From Dermacentor variabilis (Eukaryota; Arthropoda; Arachnida; Ixodida; Ixodidae), in NCBI RefSeq assembly GCF_050947875.1, contig NC_134572.1, forward strand, positions 129,564,105 to 129,628,104: a stretch of DNA of 64,000 nt, in the 5' to 3' direction. A program made the position numbers and the translations under genes. Shown piece after piece: positions 39,471 through 51,120 of the stretch. The notes beneath the pieces were generated by a model. That model searched no databases, was not told the DNA's origin, and saw nothing but the letters and a program-made list of their open reading frames with translations. How positions within the stretch are numbered: the first letter of the stretch is position 1; every line of letters begins with the position of its first letter.

Positions 39471-41380
39471 TACTGGTTCGCTTGGTTTTCTTGAATGTAT
39501 GAATGCATGGTACCCATACTGTATTCTTTAACTAAATTATTGGTGCGTCGACGCGAGGAAGAAAACGAACGTGGGCGTGTTGTGTTGCAAAGCATAGAGA
39601 GTTCTTCCACGCACAGTTTTCGAAGCCAGATTGAAAAGTTAAACCTGTCTCACATAACCAACAATAAAATAATTCAAGCTTCATTGTCAATCGCTTTCCA
39701 TTTTAATTTATTCTCTTCGTGGCTGAATTTAGAGTGAAAAACGTGGCGGTTTTACTGCAGCAGTGTTGGCACGCCAATTTCCTAGCGCGAAATCAAGCCG
39801 CGCCAGCACAAAAAGCAGTGCGTCAAGAAATTTAAAATTATTGCAAATCCGTGACCACGTCCGAAACAAGGAAGCACCTTTTTTATGATTTCGTTTATGA
39901 AAAATGTTATCCCCCTTATTGTAAGTATCTTCCATCATTTACGCCTTTCCACGTACGTGAATCGCCATCAATTCGAACGGTGCATAAAAAAAAAATCTGA
40001 AACCAAGTTGATCATAACGCGACAAACTCTATAACAGTTCCGCACGCTTCTGTTCATGAGTGTACGCCTCTTCCTGCTCAATATTTATTTTCTCTTCTTT
40101 CTGGACCCCTCCCCCCCCACGCACAAGAAAAGCAAGCATAATAAAGTAATCCACCACTGATCTCACATTCGCGCTCGGAACTCATTTCGGGATGAAGCTG
40201 CACTGCAGGGCTGCTCGCGGCCTTGGCTTCGGCTTTGGCTGGGGAGTTCAAAGCGCGCTTCGCTCGGCCGTTTTCAATAGACTGGAGGAGGCGGCCGTCG
40301 GGTCCTTTTGTTTCCACCAATGAAGGGATGCATAATGGATTGAGTCCATCAGCCTTGATTGCCTCCCCCCACCCCACCACAACCGAACCCGCCTCACCAA
40401 GTTCGCGGCGTTGTTCAAAGCCACAGCCATGTTACACCGCCGCACGGCGATTCTATCGCGAGCGGTTCGGTCTGACTGGCCCGGTTCGCGATCTCACTCG
40501 CTCATAAACTTCCTTGCACATATAAATCTTTATTTTTGACTTTAATTTTCCGATCTTGCAGGCCATTTGTTTTTCTTTAATCACGTCCGACAATGTGGGC
40601 TCGATCCGCAAACGTTCCGTCGCTGAGTAACCGGATACGATATTGGACGACGCGGAGCGCTCATTAACGCTCGCTTAGTGTTGTAGCACGACGTTTCTCT
40701 TTGCTTTCGGTCGTCGGTTCGACCCCAACTTGCGCATACACATATCTGCTTTCGTCGGCTCCTGTTCGCTGTGTACTTTTCCTCGAGTTTCCTGTTTTTC
40801 TTTGTTTGTTTGTTTGATTCCTTGTATTCCGCATTCGGCAATGTTCAGCGGCAGCAATGTTTTTAACCGGCACAGAGTGCTTCTTTTCTGTACCACCCAT
40901 CTTTTTTTTTTGTTCCTTTTGAAACACGGCAGGGCCTTTCTTCGGTCATCAAAGATGTTTCGCGTTACATCCTTGCCACCGCGGACTTCCCGCGGCTTCG
41001 CTCGACAATGGGCGCCACCGGGCAAGCCGCCAGGCTGCGCGCCTGTCCTGGAGTGCGGCAATTTTTCACGATAATGCCCACCGATCGCGGGCTAATGTGT
41101 GTCGGCTCCCGTCGAGAGAGGAAAAAGAAAGTTGAAGAAGAATACGGCGCTGCGCGAATTAATGCGATGAAAAAAAAAATGCGTACTGAAGAAGAGAGTC
41201 CTCGATCGTGCCGGTGATCTGGAAGGGCTAGCGCGATTATACCGCCTGCGTTGTTATTGGTTTGCTTTCAAACCTGAAATCCTGCGTATGAACACCGTAT
41301 ATTGATAAGCGCTAGCACCGGCGCGTTGGCAACGACGGTAATGGTATAACGCTAGAGGATAATGACCGTAAAGCAGCGCT
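39471..41380. other. No gene recognised
   Basis: Intergenic DNA. Frames up to 128 codons are present on both strands near 40675-41074 but overlap each other and have no domain. GGTTCGACCCC at 40716-40726 resembles a pol III B box, without a convincing A box. Confidence 0.4.
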
Positions 41381-41654
41381 CTCCAGTCGTTAAGAGTGCA
41401 TGCGTCGGTCAAAAATACTATACGAACCATAATGGTGTACGTTGGGAATTCTATGCCCTGCGTCTTAGAAAAGCATAATCCGGCTGCGTTGCGGACGGTA
41501 ATGTTGGGAACCTCATTTCGGAATCAGGCGTGTGTCCTTTACAAAGTTGTGAGGGGAGAGACAGCGTTCGCGCTGTATTCTCGCCCGATAAGGACCACGG
41601 CGCTGGAAAAGCGAGGGCAGAATGGCCAGTCTAGCCGGTTAGTCGTTGGGAACG

Positions 41655-41726
41655 TGACGGCTCAGCCAATGGGAAGGAGTTGGCTCCACGTCATGAGTGT
41701 ATAAAATGAGTGCATAAAATAAAGAG
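41655..41726 (+). promoter_or_regulatory. LTR-like promoter/poly(A) cluster
   Basis: AGCCAATGGG (about 41655), GTATAAAATG (about 41699) and CATAAAATAAAGAGCG (about 41714) occur within 70 bp, the order CCAAT, TATA, AATAAA typical of LTR U3-R regions. LTR ends and a second copy were not found, so this is a suggestion only. Confidence 0.3.
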
Positions 41727-42450
41727 CGTGAATGTCCAATTGAACGCCGCTGAACGGTCCTTCGAGTTATGAACTCCTCGCGCGGACAAGCGAGCGCGTT
41801 GAGACAGTTGGCGTATTTTGATGTGGCTTTACCGTCCACAGTAGAGCGTGAGTGAGTGCATGCTAAGCATCCTTACATCCTTCCCCACCCCCCCCCCCCG
41901 CCCCCTTTGTGCAGGCCCATTCCACGAAGAAATGAACCTACAGTGACACGTCAACCGGCTGACACACGGCGCTACCTCACATTCCTCCACCGACGTTGAA
42001 TAGCACGCCTTTCTTATTGATTCTACACGTTCGCCACTCACACACCCTCGGTCGTTGCCTCGCCCACTCGCCATCTCCTATCCCCTTTAGAATAACCCCA
42101 CCTATATATACTTCCCGAGGAAAACACATGTCCATGCACTCGTAAAAACGTTGGCTTCCGTTCTTACCTTGTTCTCGTTTTGCTCATAGACTTCTATCTC
42201 GAAATTCTTAGAAGAACATCATTTAGAGCCTTCGTCCCCCTGACCGCTAATAAAACCGTCTCCCTCTGCGTCTTCCCTTTTTTAGGACACCCGGCAGATA
42301 TACATTTTGTAGCCCAAGTTCAATCAAAACGTCTCGAGGTGTACGCGACCCGTTTTCGACGTCATCATTTTTACAAATTATTCTGATTTTGGGGTGTCAC
42401 CTTGGCGTGCACCACCGGGCATCCAGTCTTAGGAAAGGAAAATCTCAGTG
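41727..42450. other. No gene recognised
   Basis: Intergenic DNA with a 12-base C run at 41888-41899. Confidence 0.4.
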
Positions 42451-42720
42451 CCCTTCCACTCTGTGAAGAAGGATGACCAGCGAAGCTGTGTACGTGGGCC
42501 CCGCCTTAATGGCGAACTGCACCTCCACCCGGGTCGGCCCGGCGTTGCACTATCTTTCGTTATCGGCCCAAGTAAGGTGAGTGCTTAATGCCTGCTTCAC
42601 CTCCGCCGCGGGTCGGACCGGCATTGCCCTATCTCCGGGATCGGCCCACGTATGGGGAGTTTTTTGCTTACAACGACAGAAAAATTTCCTCGGACGGTAG
42701 AGGCATACAGCTTCGCTGTA
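42451..42720. repeat. Dispersed repeat with two ~80-bp tandem units (GGGTCGG...ATCGGCCCA)
   Basis: It opens with CCACTCTGTGAAGAAGGATG, related to the hairpin at 7890. Two tandem copies of a unit with CACCTCC, GGGTCGG(C/A)CCGGC(G/A)TTGC, CTATCT and ATCGGCCCA begin near 42520 and 42597. The right end has CAGCTTCGCTGTAATATATA, the inverse of the CAGCGAAAGCTG motif. Confidence 0.55.
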
Positions 42721-43630
42721 ATATATATGCGCACTTTTAACCTGCCGGACGAAAAGAGTTCCATCCTTCAAAACCGTTTGCACACACATATGAGGCGTTA
42801 ATCTAGATCGTCGGTAATCCGGCTTCAGTGCGAGAGATAGCATATAGCTGGAACATTCGCACGCTGTCAAAAATAGAGCACGCGAGCCTTTTGCCCACTA
42901 TACACGTAATAAATCCCGCCATTGACAGCGTGCGCTAATGCGGGCTGTATAAAGCCGCATTTTTATTCCGGTGCGGCAGCTCGGCACGCACGCAATATAC
43001 TTGGAACTGTATTAACTGTGGGAGTGTTCGCGCCTATTTCCTGTATAAGGCCTGCTTCGCACCGCTTCCGATACGGGGTGTTCGCGTGCGCGACCCGCGA
43101 CTTAACTACCCGCTTTAATTTTTATTTTTTTTTCTTGGGCGCCACGTCGGAGCCTCAACCTCCGTCAATACCACTTCGCTACCTTGACCCGCGCGCTCCT
43201 TGAGGCTGTTTCTGTCTTCGGGTGCGTCACGCCACATCGCTGGAAAGGTCGAGTCTCGCGAGAGCGTCTCGCGAACACGAAATGTTTTTTTCTTTTTTTT
43301 TTCCTTCTCTAAGACGCCAGTGCGGTCGAGCACGCATGTCTGAATCTTCAAGCTGCCGCGCTGTTCAGCACTGTTGAATGGGCGCCTGCAGGATTTCGTT
43401 GTCGAAAATAAACAAGGTAGTTTGAGAGCCGGTTAGTGGTATTTCACCAGCAGTAGATTTCAAGTGCGAAGGAAGAGAAGAAATATAGGGACGAAAGAAC
43501 GAACACGGACAGGCGTTAATAGTTTCTATGTGATTTTTATTTTTAAGCGGTGTCGTCATGTACAAAGGGAAAAGACAATTTGGAAAAAAAAAGGTGGAGG
43601 GGGAGGGAGAAAGAAAAAAGAGGGGACCAG
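42721..43630. other. No gene recognised
   Basis: Intergenic DNA with T-rich runs near 43120 and 43285 and a purine-rich block at 43580-43625. Confidence 0.4.
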
Positions 43631-43815
43631 CTTTTCCAACGCGTACGAAATAGCGGCCCTGGGCCGCTCTTTTGTACGCGTTCGAAAAGTTGCCGTTCGG
43701 TTTCGCTTCACGCGGTTGGCCTAGATTGGCCTTGGCCGCGATATCGGCGCAGCCTGGACAATCGCGTGAGGCGAAACCGCACGTCGGGTTTCCGAACGCG
43801 TACAAGATAGCAGAA
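43631..43815. repeat. Nested palindrome (59-bp palindrome plus larger inverted repeat)
   Basis: CTTTTCCAACGCGTACGAAA plus TAGCGGCCC (43631-43659) is mirrored by GGGCCGCTC plus TTTTGTACGCGTTCGAAAAG (43661-43689) with 3 mismatches in 29. The right arm is itself mirrored a second time: TTTGTACGCGTTCG, GGTTTCGCTTCACGCGGTTG against CAATCGCGTGAGGCGAAACC, CCGAACGCGTACAAGATAGC (to about 43810). Three related arms alternate in orientation. Confidence 0.75.
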
Positions 43816-46800
43816 CAGCAGCTGGCATGTTCGCCACCACCGCACTACGGCATGGCACGCGCAGAGTCATGAATCAGGGACACTTGTTCCTGTCGAACTT
43901 GGCGGTCCACTTTCGCGCTTGCGGATGCAAGCCGAAATTCGGCGCGTGCAACAACAGGCATAATTTTATTATAGGTGCCAGCAAACGAAGACGAGAGCGG
44001 AAGCAGGCAGAATTCAGGGTGCGCAGGAATGGTGCGACAGCGTGGCGTCCGTCGAACTTCTTCCACATAGAATTCGTTAGGAGTCAGAACAGCGACCTTG
44101 AGACCAGCAGCAGAAGTCGCCGCAGACGCAGAGCCGCTGCAGTAAACTTCGAGTGTTGCTTACTAAAGCAGATAAAATGATAAACTTAAAGCTTCGAAAG
44201 ACGCGGCAACTGGAAAACGTTCCTTTTTTTATTTGTTTCGTTTAGGTAAGCAGGTTTGCTTTTAGCCGGAAATTTGCGAGAGCATGACAGAGATAGCGAG
44301 GCACGGACGCTGGACAAAGCTATCTCGGCCCTCAACAACGACATGACTCAACCAGATAAAAGAATGTGTGATACATAAATTGTCGCATTTCGAGCTTCGG
44401 AAAGTTTCAGCGCAGAGATGTTCATGCATGGCACACACGCACACACGCACACGCACGCACGCGCGCACGAACACACACACACACACACACATGCACACAC
44501 CATATACGTAATGCATGCATACATACATGCCTACATACATACAGAAATGCATACGTACAAAGGACAGTCGTATAGAGAATACGTACGAAGAAAGCGAACC
44601 CGTATAGCGGCGCGAGCAAGCGCATGACAAAAAAAAAAAGAAATCTCGTTTACCACACTGGGAAATGAAGAAACAATACACGGACGAACAGCTGCAAGCA
44701 GTCATGCATTTGAAGGGTGGAAATTACGCCAACCAACGCAAGAGACGCAAGAGGTGGGCTGAGGTGGAAATGGGAGGGTGAGCTGCGGGCCACACCGCGC
44801 GGTTCCACGCGTCCTGCAAGCCAGGGCTGCCGTTGTATTCCGTTTTAACGGCGATATCTTTCTCGAGAGCGCTTCCCTCCTCTCCGCCTTCTCCCGCTCC
44901 TACCATTCCTCGTCTTTTTTTTGCCCACTACGCGCTCCTACACCCGCACACGGGCTACCGTCAGAGATAAACGGAAACGACGCGCGAGCTACAGCAGCGC
45001 CGAGAACAAAGGAGGTGGCGTGCCGGCGCAATTTGTTCGGACGGTGTCCACTCGTGTTGCGATGGCCGGACGGAACGGCGAGACGTCCGACAAATATCGC
45101 CCCCGCGCGGCGCGATGGGCTCCGCCGGCAGGAAGAAAGGAATGCGCCGCCACGTAGGGGTGATAACAAGCAGGCGTCCAGCCTGCCGGTCTTGGCCGGG
45201 CTCGCCGAGGAAGACAAAAGAGCGATAGAGGCAAATAAAAGGTTTAACCGGAAGACAATGAGAAATACGCCAACGGCTGCGTCCACAGAAACTGATAGAG
45301 GGAGGTGCAATCGCACGTCCCCCCCCCCCCCCCCCCCCGGAGCTGCGGCCCGTCCGTCTGTTATCTCCACCTCAACGCTATTCGCACGCTCCCCTAACGA
45401 CGTTGATGAACGAAGCCGCAGCAGCCGCAAGTCCGCGTACTGTGCCCGGCGGTGGAAGACATAGTCGTGATTACTCTAGTTGGAGCTATAGGCAAGAGAA
45501 AAATCGCTTTGTGTCGTCGGCGGTGTTTCAGACAAAAACGTCACGGTGGCGTGTGCAACATATAAGTTTTTGGAGAAAACGAACAACGTAATCAGGCGGC
45601 ACAAATCAAAGAAGGCAGCTTCTCTATCTATTGGGAAATTTATAGCAGTGTAACAAAGCAGGGCATGCCCTATTCCTATTCACTGCCTAGATAAAAACTC
45701 GAGACCTTGAGGGTGTGTTATGAAAGGAACATAAGTCGCTAGCATAAAGAAAAGGGAAAAAAACGCTGCAACGGCACATCTCGGCGTACATAGAAAACAA
45801 TATATTCCACTGCACGCTCGTTAAAGGATATGTGTATAGCATATCTTATAGCAGACTGCTTTTGATGCTTACTATCCGCGTATTTACTTTTTTTTCTCGC
45901 ACGCTCTCTCGTGCTTTCTGCTGCAAGCAATGACATGAAAGTCGTTAAAGTTGCAGAACCGTGCATGAAACTTTCATCCTGCTCTTATCGGAGCACATGC
46001 TGTAATGGTTCGTAGGATGTATTATGATGCCGCAGATTGGCGCTACACGGGCGTTTAGTTCCCGCTGTGCGAAATTCAACATTTTGCGCAATTTCCGGTA
46101 ACACACTATAGCCCACGTCCTATTTAAATAGACTCTTTGCGTTCGCTCACGCAGACAAGCGGAACGAATGTAAAAGAAGCCGTTGCAACTATCCAACGCA
46201 TAGCGTACTGTGGGGTCGGAAGCGGAACACAATGCGCGGAAATCTTTTTTAAAGTGAAATTTAGAGCTTTCTATAGGGCTCTGGTCGCCCGTTTTCGTGG
46301 TAGTCGCGCTATCACCGCCGACGCGAAGGCGCCGATGCAAAGGGCGCGTGCTTTCGGGCAACTGAGTTCATCGCCGAACGCCAACTGTTAACAAACAGCT
46401 CTTCGACAGGCACGTGCTATCGGGAAAGTGTTACAGGGCGTCCGAAGGTTAAGATGCTGCGGCGGAGGAAGGACAGCGCTCTCCTCCCACCGCCGCCTTC
46501 CCGTGCGGCGGCTGCGGGAGAGGGCTTTGGCAGCGGGAGTGGAGGATGGCAGTCGCCTTCAGACCCGATGCTCGCGTCGCATGGAGACAACGCACATACG
46601 ACGGGCCGTCTTGTATGTGTAGCCACCTATGCTGCGGCTACAGATTCTTAACGGCTCTGTTCGTTATAAAACTAAGCAATGAGATAAAGGCCGCCTAAAG
46701 GTCCTCACTGCAATAAATGTACACGTCTTCTAGAGCATCGTTACTACAATAAAGTGAATAGCTTCCTAGAAGCGCTCGACTTCTCGCTTACATTGACAAT

Positions 46801-47296
46801 CATCGGCGATGGTTCTGCACAATTTTCTTTTTTCTTTTTGTTCAGAGTGACTATCTGGGAAGTACTGTTATTTGTGACATCTTGCGAATACAGGAGGGCT
46901 GTGTCCTGCAGTTTATTACGCCAAACTTTGAGTAATGCAGTATACTGGCCCTTTCACCGCGATCGCGTGGGCGCTGTCATCTTTCATCACGTGGCGACGC
47001 GTCCATTGCTTGCTTCAGCTGCCTCCGTTGCCTCTGCGTTTACAGTGGATGTACTACATGACGCCGGTACGGCTCTGCAAACCTCTGTTTCGGCTGATAT
47101 CGTAGACTGCGCTTGGGTGAACGACACGCGAAGCTACCCACAGCTTCAGAGGACACGTAAGCGCTTTCAGAGCTCATTACGCTTTGTCCAAACAGTGCAA
47201 GCAGCGTATATGGTGCTTGTAATGAAAGCGGGGCTGACAATGTATTCCAAGCTATCCTAACTTTCCGCTTATGAATTGAATCAGTATCAGTGTGTT
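43816..47296. other. No gene recognised; includes (CA)n and GC-rich segments
   Basis: A CA/CG-rich microsatellite lies at 44433-44500 and an ACATACATGC-type stretch to about 44550. The GC-rich part (44770-45470) has a 20-base C run at 45319-45338 and a 228-codon + frame that crosses it, with long frames on the other strand. I reject it as a gene. A 168-codon + frame (46754-47260) has no recognisable domain. Confidence 0.4.
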
Positions 47297-47563
47297 CACT
47301 CTTAGAAATGTTTACACCCTTTGGGGCTTATCTTGTCCCACAACGATAATCGTCATCTGTCTTGCCCGAGTTTCCTTTCTTGAAAGCTCGGCGCTCGCTA
47401 CTTTCCTTTCGAGAAGCCACGTCACACTGATAACGCGCATGCCGTTCGTGACTGGGAAGTACCGGGCTCGCAGCGTTAAAGAAACGAAACGCGGGCAAGA
47501 CAGATGACGATTATTGTTGTGGGACAAGATATGCTCCAAAGGGTGTAACTATTTCTAAGAGTG
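47297..47563. mobile_element. 267-bp foldback MITE, CACTCTTAGAAAT termini
   Basis: CACTCTTAGAAATGTTTACA, CCCTTTGGGGCTTATCTTGT, CCCACAACGATAATCGTCAT, CTGTCTTGCCCG on the left is mirrored on the right, ending CTAAGAGTG. The arms are at least 72 bp with few mismatches. A related left end lies at 9881. I did not see a clear target duplication. Confidence 0.8.
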
Positions 47564-47595
47564 TTTAGCTCTTCCTTCTTTATTTCGTAAATGCT

Positions 47596-48233
47596 TTTAT
47601 ACCCCTGTAACACGGACGCGGCTAAAGTCCTTTTAACTCCCTTCAACCAAGGACGTCTTTATCTCGAGGGAGATGCACGCTGTGTCACACGGCAGTCCTT
47701 TAGCAAAGGAAGTTTAAGGAAGTTCCTAGCGAAAGGAGATGGAAGATCTTCCTTGCAGACTGAAGGGAGTACTCTTGTTCCCAGCGTGCTTGAATTTCGA
47801 GTCAAGAAATCACCCTCATTTTTATTAATTTCACTTTTACCAGCAATTATAACTGTTTTTATTGCATATAATATAGTATTTGAACACTGACAAAGATATT
47901 TGAGTTGAGCAGCTACATTCGACTCTCGAACCGGGCGTTCTCGGAATGGCTGCTGCGTTTGCCCTTACTGCGCCATTTTTTGTTGTGATAAATAATTGTA
48001 TTTTGTAAGAAAAGACAAGTACCCAAAACCTTTTTAGCAATATATAACGTGTTTCTTTCATGACTGCGTACGAGGTGAGCAGCGCCTAATGGGCCCCCAG
48101 CGGCAGCTTTCAAAAGCTCACTTATAGGCCGTGTGACACGGAGCTAACTCCTTTGAGATGAAACTCCCTTGCGGTCCTTTAAGGGAAGGAATATTGAAGG
48201 AGATCAGAGTTGTCCGTGTGACACGGGTATAAA
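47596..48233. mobile_element. 638-bp element with TTTATACCC(G/C)TGTNACACGG termini
   Basis: The left TTTATACCCCTGTAACACGG and the right CCGTGTGACACGGGTATAAA are inverted copies. Subterminal blocks rich in ACTCCCTTC, AAGGA and TCCTTTA recur inside both ends, including a second CCGTGTGACACGG at about 48130. The interior is AT-rich without a transposase frame, so it is non-autonomous. It lies 32 bp from the preceding MITE. Confidence 0.7.
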
Positions 48234-50375
48234 GCAGCGGCTTGTCCCCTTTCTGACTCAGTAAAGTTTCGCGGGCGGTCACTATCTGATTGTTTATTTT
48301 CTGCCTTGTAGTCCGCGGGTGTGCTCAGTTGCGATATTTGTTCTCGCTGGCCACAACGCTTGTATAGTAGATGTTCTGTACATTGTAATAGAATGAAGCA
48401 AATATCTATTATCTCTAGACACTCGCTTACTGTGTGGACCATTACAAACGCTCAGCTTCGAACATTAGTGCCCTGTCGGTGTAGTCACCGTCACCCATGC
48501 TTCGGCGCATTGAATAAAGTATGCGCTCGTTCGCTTATTCTCGATACGTTGCCGATAGAGTGGGCGTAAAATTGCATGCGAATTGGGGGGGGGGGATGTA
48601 TGTGTAGATAACGTGGGAGAAACTTGCTATATGCCACGAAGCGGCGCTGCTCCCTTTGTCACCGTATAACGAGCGGTACTCACTCGTGCAAACATTCCTG
48701 GATTGAAGTCATTTCCTTGGAGGTTAGTGCTGCAACGCTGGCGGATGAGTATTTTTTTTGTTATTCTCGAGGGAAGCCTTGCATTAAGTAAAGCCGGCCA
48801 CAAAGGCAGTTCTTATGTAGCAGCGGTCCGTGAACTTGGACACACAGATTCATTCGATTCCTCATTATGCCAGTTAAAATGTTTGCAGTCAACTACTGCA
48901 CATGTATTCACTCCACCGCTCCATCTTTCACAGCATGAATGGAGCAAAGTGAGTTAGCGAAAACTCGGTTCCATTTCCGACAGCTGATTGCACAGAAGCA
49001 GGGCAGAAGAGGTGATGGTTTCGTATTCGTGCGCTTTCGCTAACGCAACGTGCAGCACGCTGCCGAGAGCGCTTTCTCATTTCTGTATATCAAACTGCTT
49101 AGCGAAAAGGGTGAATACAATACATTGTTATTCTGCCTTTTCTTTAATTTCGGAGTGCACGTCTTGGCACCCGTTACTGCGGCGAGCGTCGGCGTCGCCC
49201 CCGTAAGCGAGTGAACGAGCACAGCGAAGGATGAAAGCGAACGCGCAGCGCAGAGGGAGGTGAAAGACGGCGATAGCAAATGGAGCGCGAGGAGCAAATT
49301 GGGAGAGCATGGTGCAGCGGAACCGTGAGGCTGAAAGCAGAGGAGCAAGGTATGACGAAAGCGCGAGAAGAAAAGCGTAGGGCTTTACGCCGACGACAGC
49401 TACGAGATGTCGCCAGAGTAGCACGCGTCGTCTGTATGGAAACAAAGCGCTGCATGAGCGGAGGTCTGTCTGCGGCGGTTGCTGTGAATCGCGCCCACGC
49501 GTCACCCATCATGCCCTGCGTCTCGTGATATGCCGATTAGCGAGGAAGTCGCGCCCCACTTCGCTCCGTTTGCTACGTGCCGCACGAGACAGGTTGTCCG
49601 CGCCAGTCAATATACCGCGAAATGAAAACACGTACAGAGCTGCACTCAAATTCCTCATTAGGGAGTATCGTAATCACCGGTGAATTTTTTTCAAGTGACT
49701 GCCACACGTTTGTTTGCTCACTGCTTAATACTGACATGTTCCACGTTACATATAATCATCATCCTTCAGTCAGTTAAGGAGTTAACGTTGTCGAAGGATC
49801 AATCAATCAATCCGTCAGTCAGTCAGTTTCATCATACGACACCGAAACAAACGGTAATGACGCTTACTTATGGCACTAGCGACCTGTCGTTTTACAGAGC
49901 TTCGCCCAGAATTAAAGAGGTCGTGTGAATTTTTGTCCAAGTTGTAATGCAAAGTTAGGCGCGCTTCAGTAGCGATTATGAGGTCGTGGTATATACCTTA
50001 ATTATATCCCGCTTATTCGCGAAGTACCGAGGTCGCATTATCCTTTAGGTCGCTTCCGGCGACACTTCTACATTTTAGTCGTGTGGTGCCTGACACGAAG
50101 CCTCACCGACGCGACAGGAGTTATGCTCGTTGACATAGCCAGTCAACGTCCGCTGAAAGCAATATCGCCAAATGGCGATCGCTCGAGAATAACGCTCCAG
50201 CTTGAATAATTTGAGGACCAACGAGCAAACTAGGGAAGCTTCTGTCCGGAGTGAACGTTCCGACAAGGGGACTTGTCTCCGTAATAGCTTTTTCTACTTT
50301 CAGATTGAGCTGCAACAGGGAATTCCGCAGGATAATGTCGAGTTGATTTTATCGCTGGCTGCTGCATCGACTCTG
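48234..50375. other. No gene recognised
   Basis: Contains an 11-base G run at 48587 and a GC-rich, CG-containing segment at 49150-49600 with overlapping frames on both strands. The latter may be a dispersed repeat. No domain is recognised. Confidence 0.4.
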
Positions 50376-50377
50376 AG

Positions 50378-50408
<31 letters not shown>

Positions 50409-50600
50409 ATTGTACTGAAGGCACTGGGCAGTGGGCATGGTGCTAGTGAATGAGAAGAAGACGACGAGGAGTGCTTGCTTCCCCGTTTCGATATAGCACC
50501 GACCTGTTTTAAGCCTACCGCTGCAACCTATATAGAGCTAGTGCTGCTAGGCGAACACCCCCGTTGGAAAATAAATAAATGAATAAATAAATAAGAGCGG
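50376..50600. repeat. Two (AAAT)n tracts 190 bp apart
   Basis: AATAAATAAATAAAT-type runs occur at 50379-50410 and 50570-50595. Such tails are common at LINE 3' ends, so two collapsed LINE ends are possible, but no coding remnant is visible. Confidence 0.6.
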
Positions 50601-51006
50601 TTTATGAATATCTTGCGTGTCGCAGAGAGCAACTGTTATCGTTTTAAAAATGTTGGAAAAATGCTAGTACTGCATGAGGTGTGGTGAGAATTGCTGTTTA
50701 AGGAGGTATTGTCCTGGTTTCATTCAAGTTTTCTTCGGCATGAAACAGTTGGGAGAACACGGCAGTAAGACAGCTAAGCATTTTTGCACGTAATATGTGG
50801 CCTAGCTAATATCCCGATTATCTCGGGAAAGTGCACGACTCCCTTTGGTTCTTCCGAGACGTCATTCGCACTCGCCCCGAGATGTCACTGTAAAGCGTTT
50901 GCTGCACTTGCGTACCGCAGTACCGCCTTGCCTTTCAGGGAAACCACTCGGACCGCGACACGTCTTCAGGACTCACTGTGAACTTGGAAACGCTCACCTA
51001 TTCTAG

Positions 51007-51107
51007 AAGGGTTGAAATCTGGGCCAGTTTGTACATACTTGAACGAAAAAACCAGTCAAAAACACAAAGGACGAGAGGAGAGGTTCACACCACAACGACT
51101 TTTTCGT
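51007..51107. mobile_element. 101-bp insertion flanked by a perfect 13-bp duplication
   Basis: TCACCTATTCTAG occurs at 50994-51006 and again at 51108-51120. Between them lies a 101-bp sequence (start AAGGGTTGAAATCTGGGCC, containing GTTTGTACATACTTGAACG and CAAAGGACGAGAGGAG). A perfect 13-bp duplication is typical of retroelement insertion. The short length points to a severely 5'-truncated copy. I suspect a Penelope-like or LINE terminus but cannot prove it. Confidence 0.65.
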
Positions 51108-51120
51108 TCACCTATTCTAG

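Noticed and set aside
40655..40735. tRNA gene candidate with GGTTCGACCCC
   Set aside because: A B-box-like string is present, but no cloverleaf or convincing A box could be drawn. At most a degraded SINE head.
44778..45464. 228-codon + frame in GC-rich DNA
   Set aside because: It crosses a 20-base C run read as poly-Pro, overlaps a 176-codon frame on the other strand, and shows no domain. Composition explains it.
46754..47260. 168-codon + frame
   Set aside because: No recognisable domain, signal or splice context. Not strong enough to call.
50230..50424. Tyr-Leu-Phe-Ile repeat frame
   Set aside because: Translation of the (AAAT)n tract.
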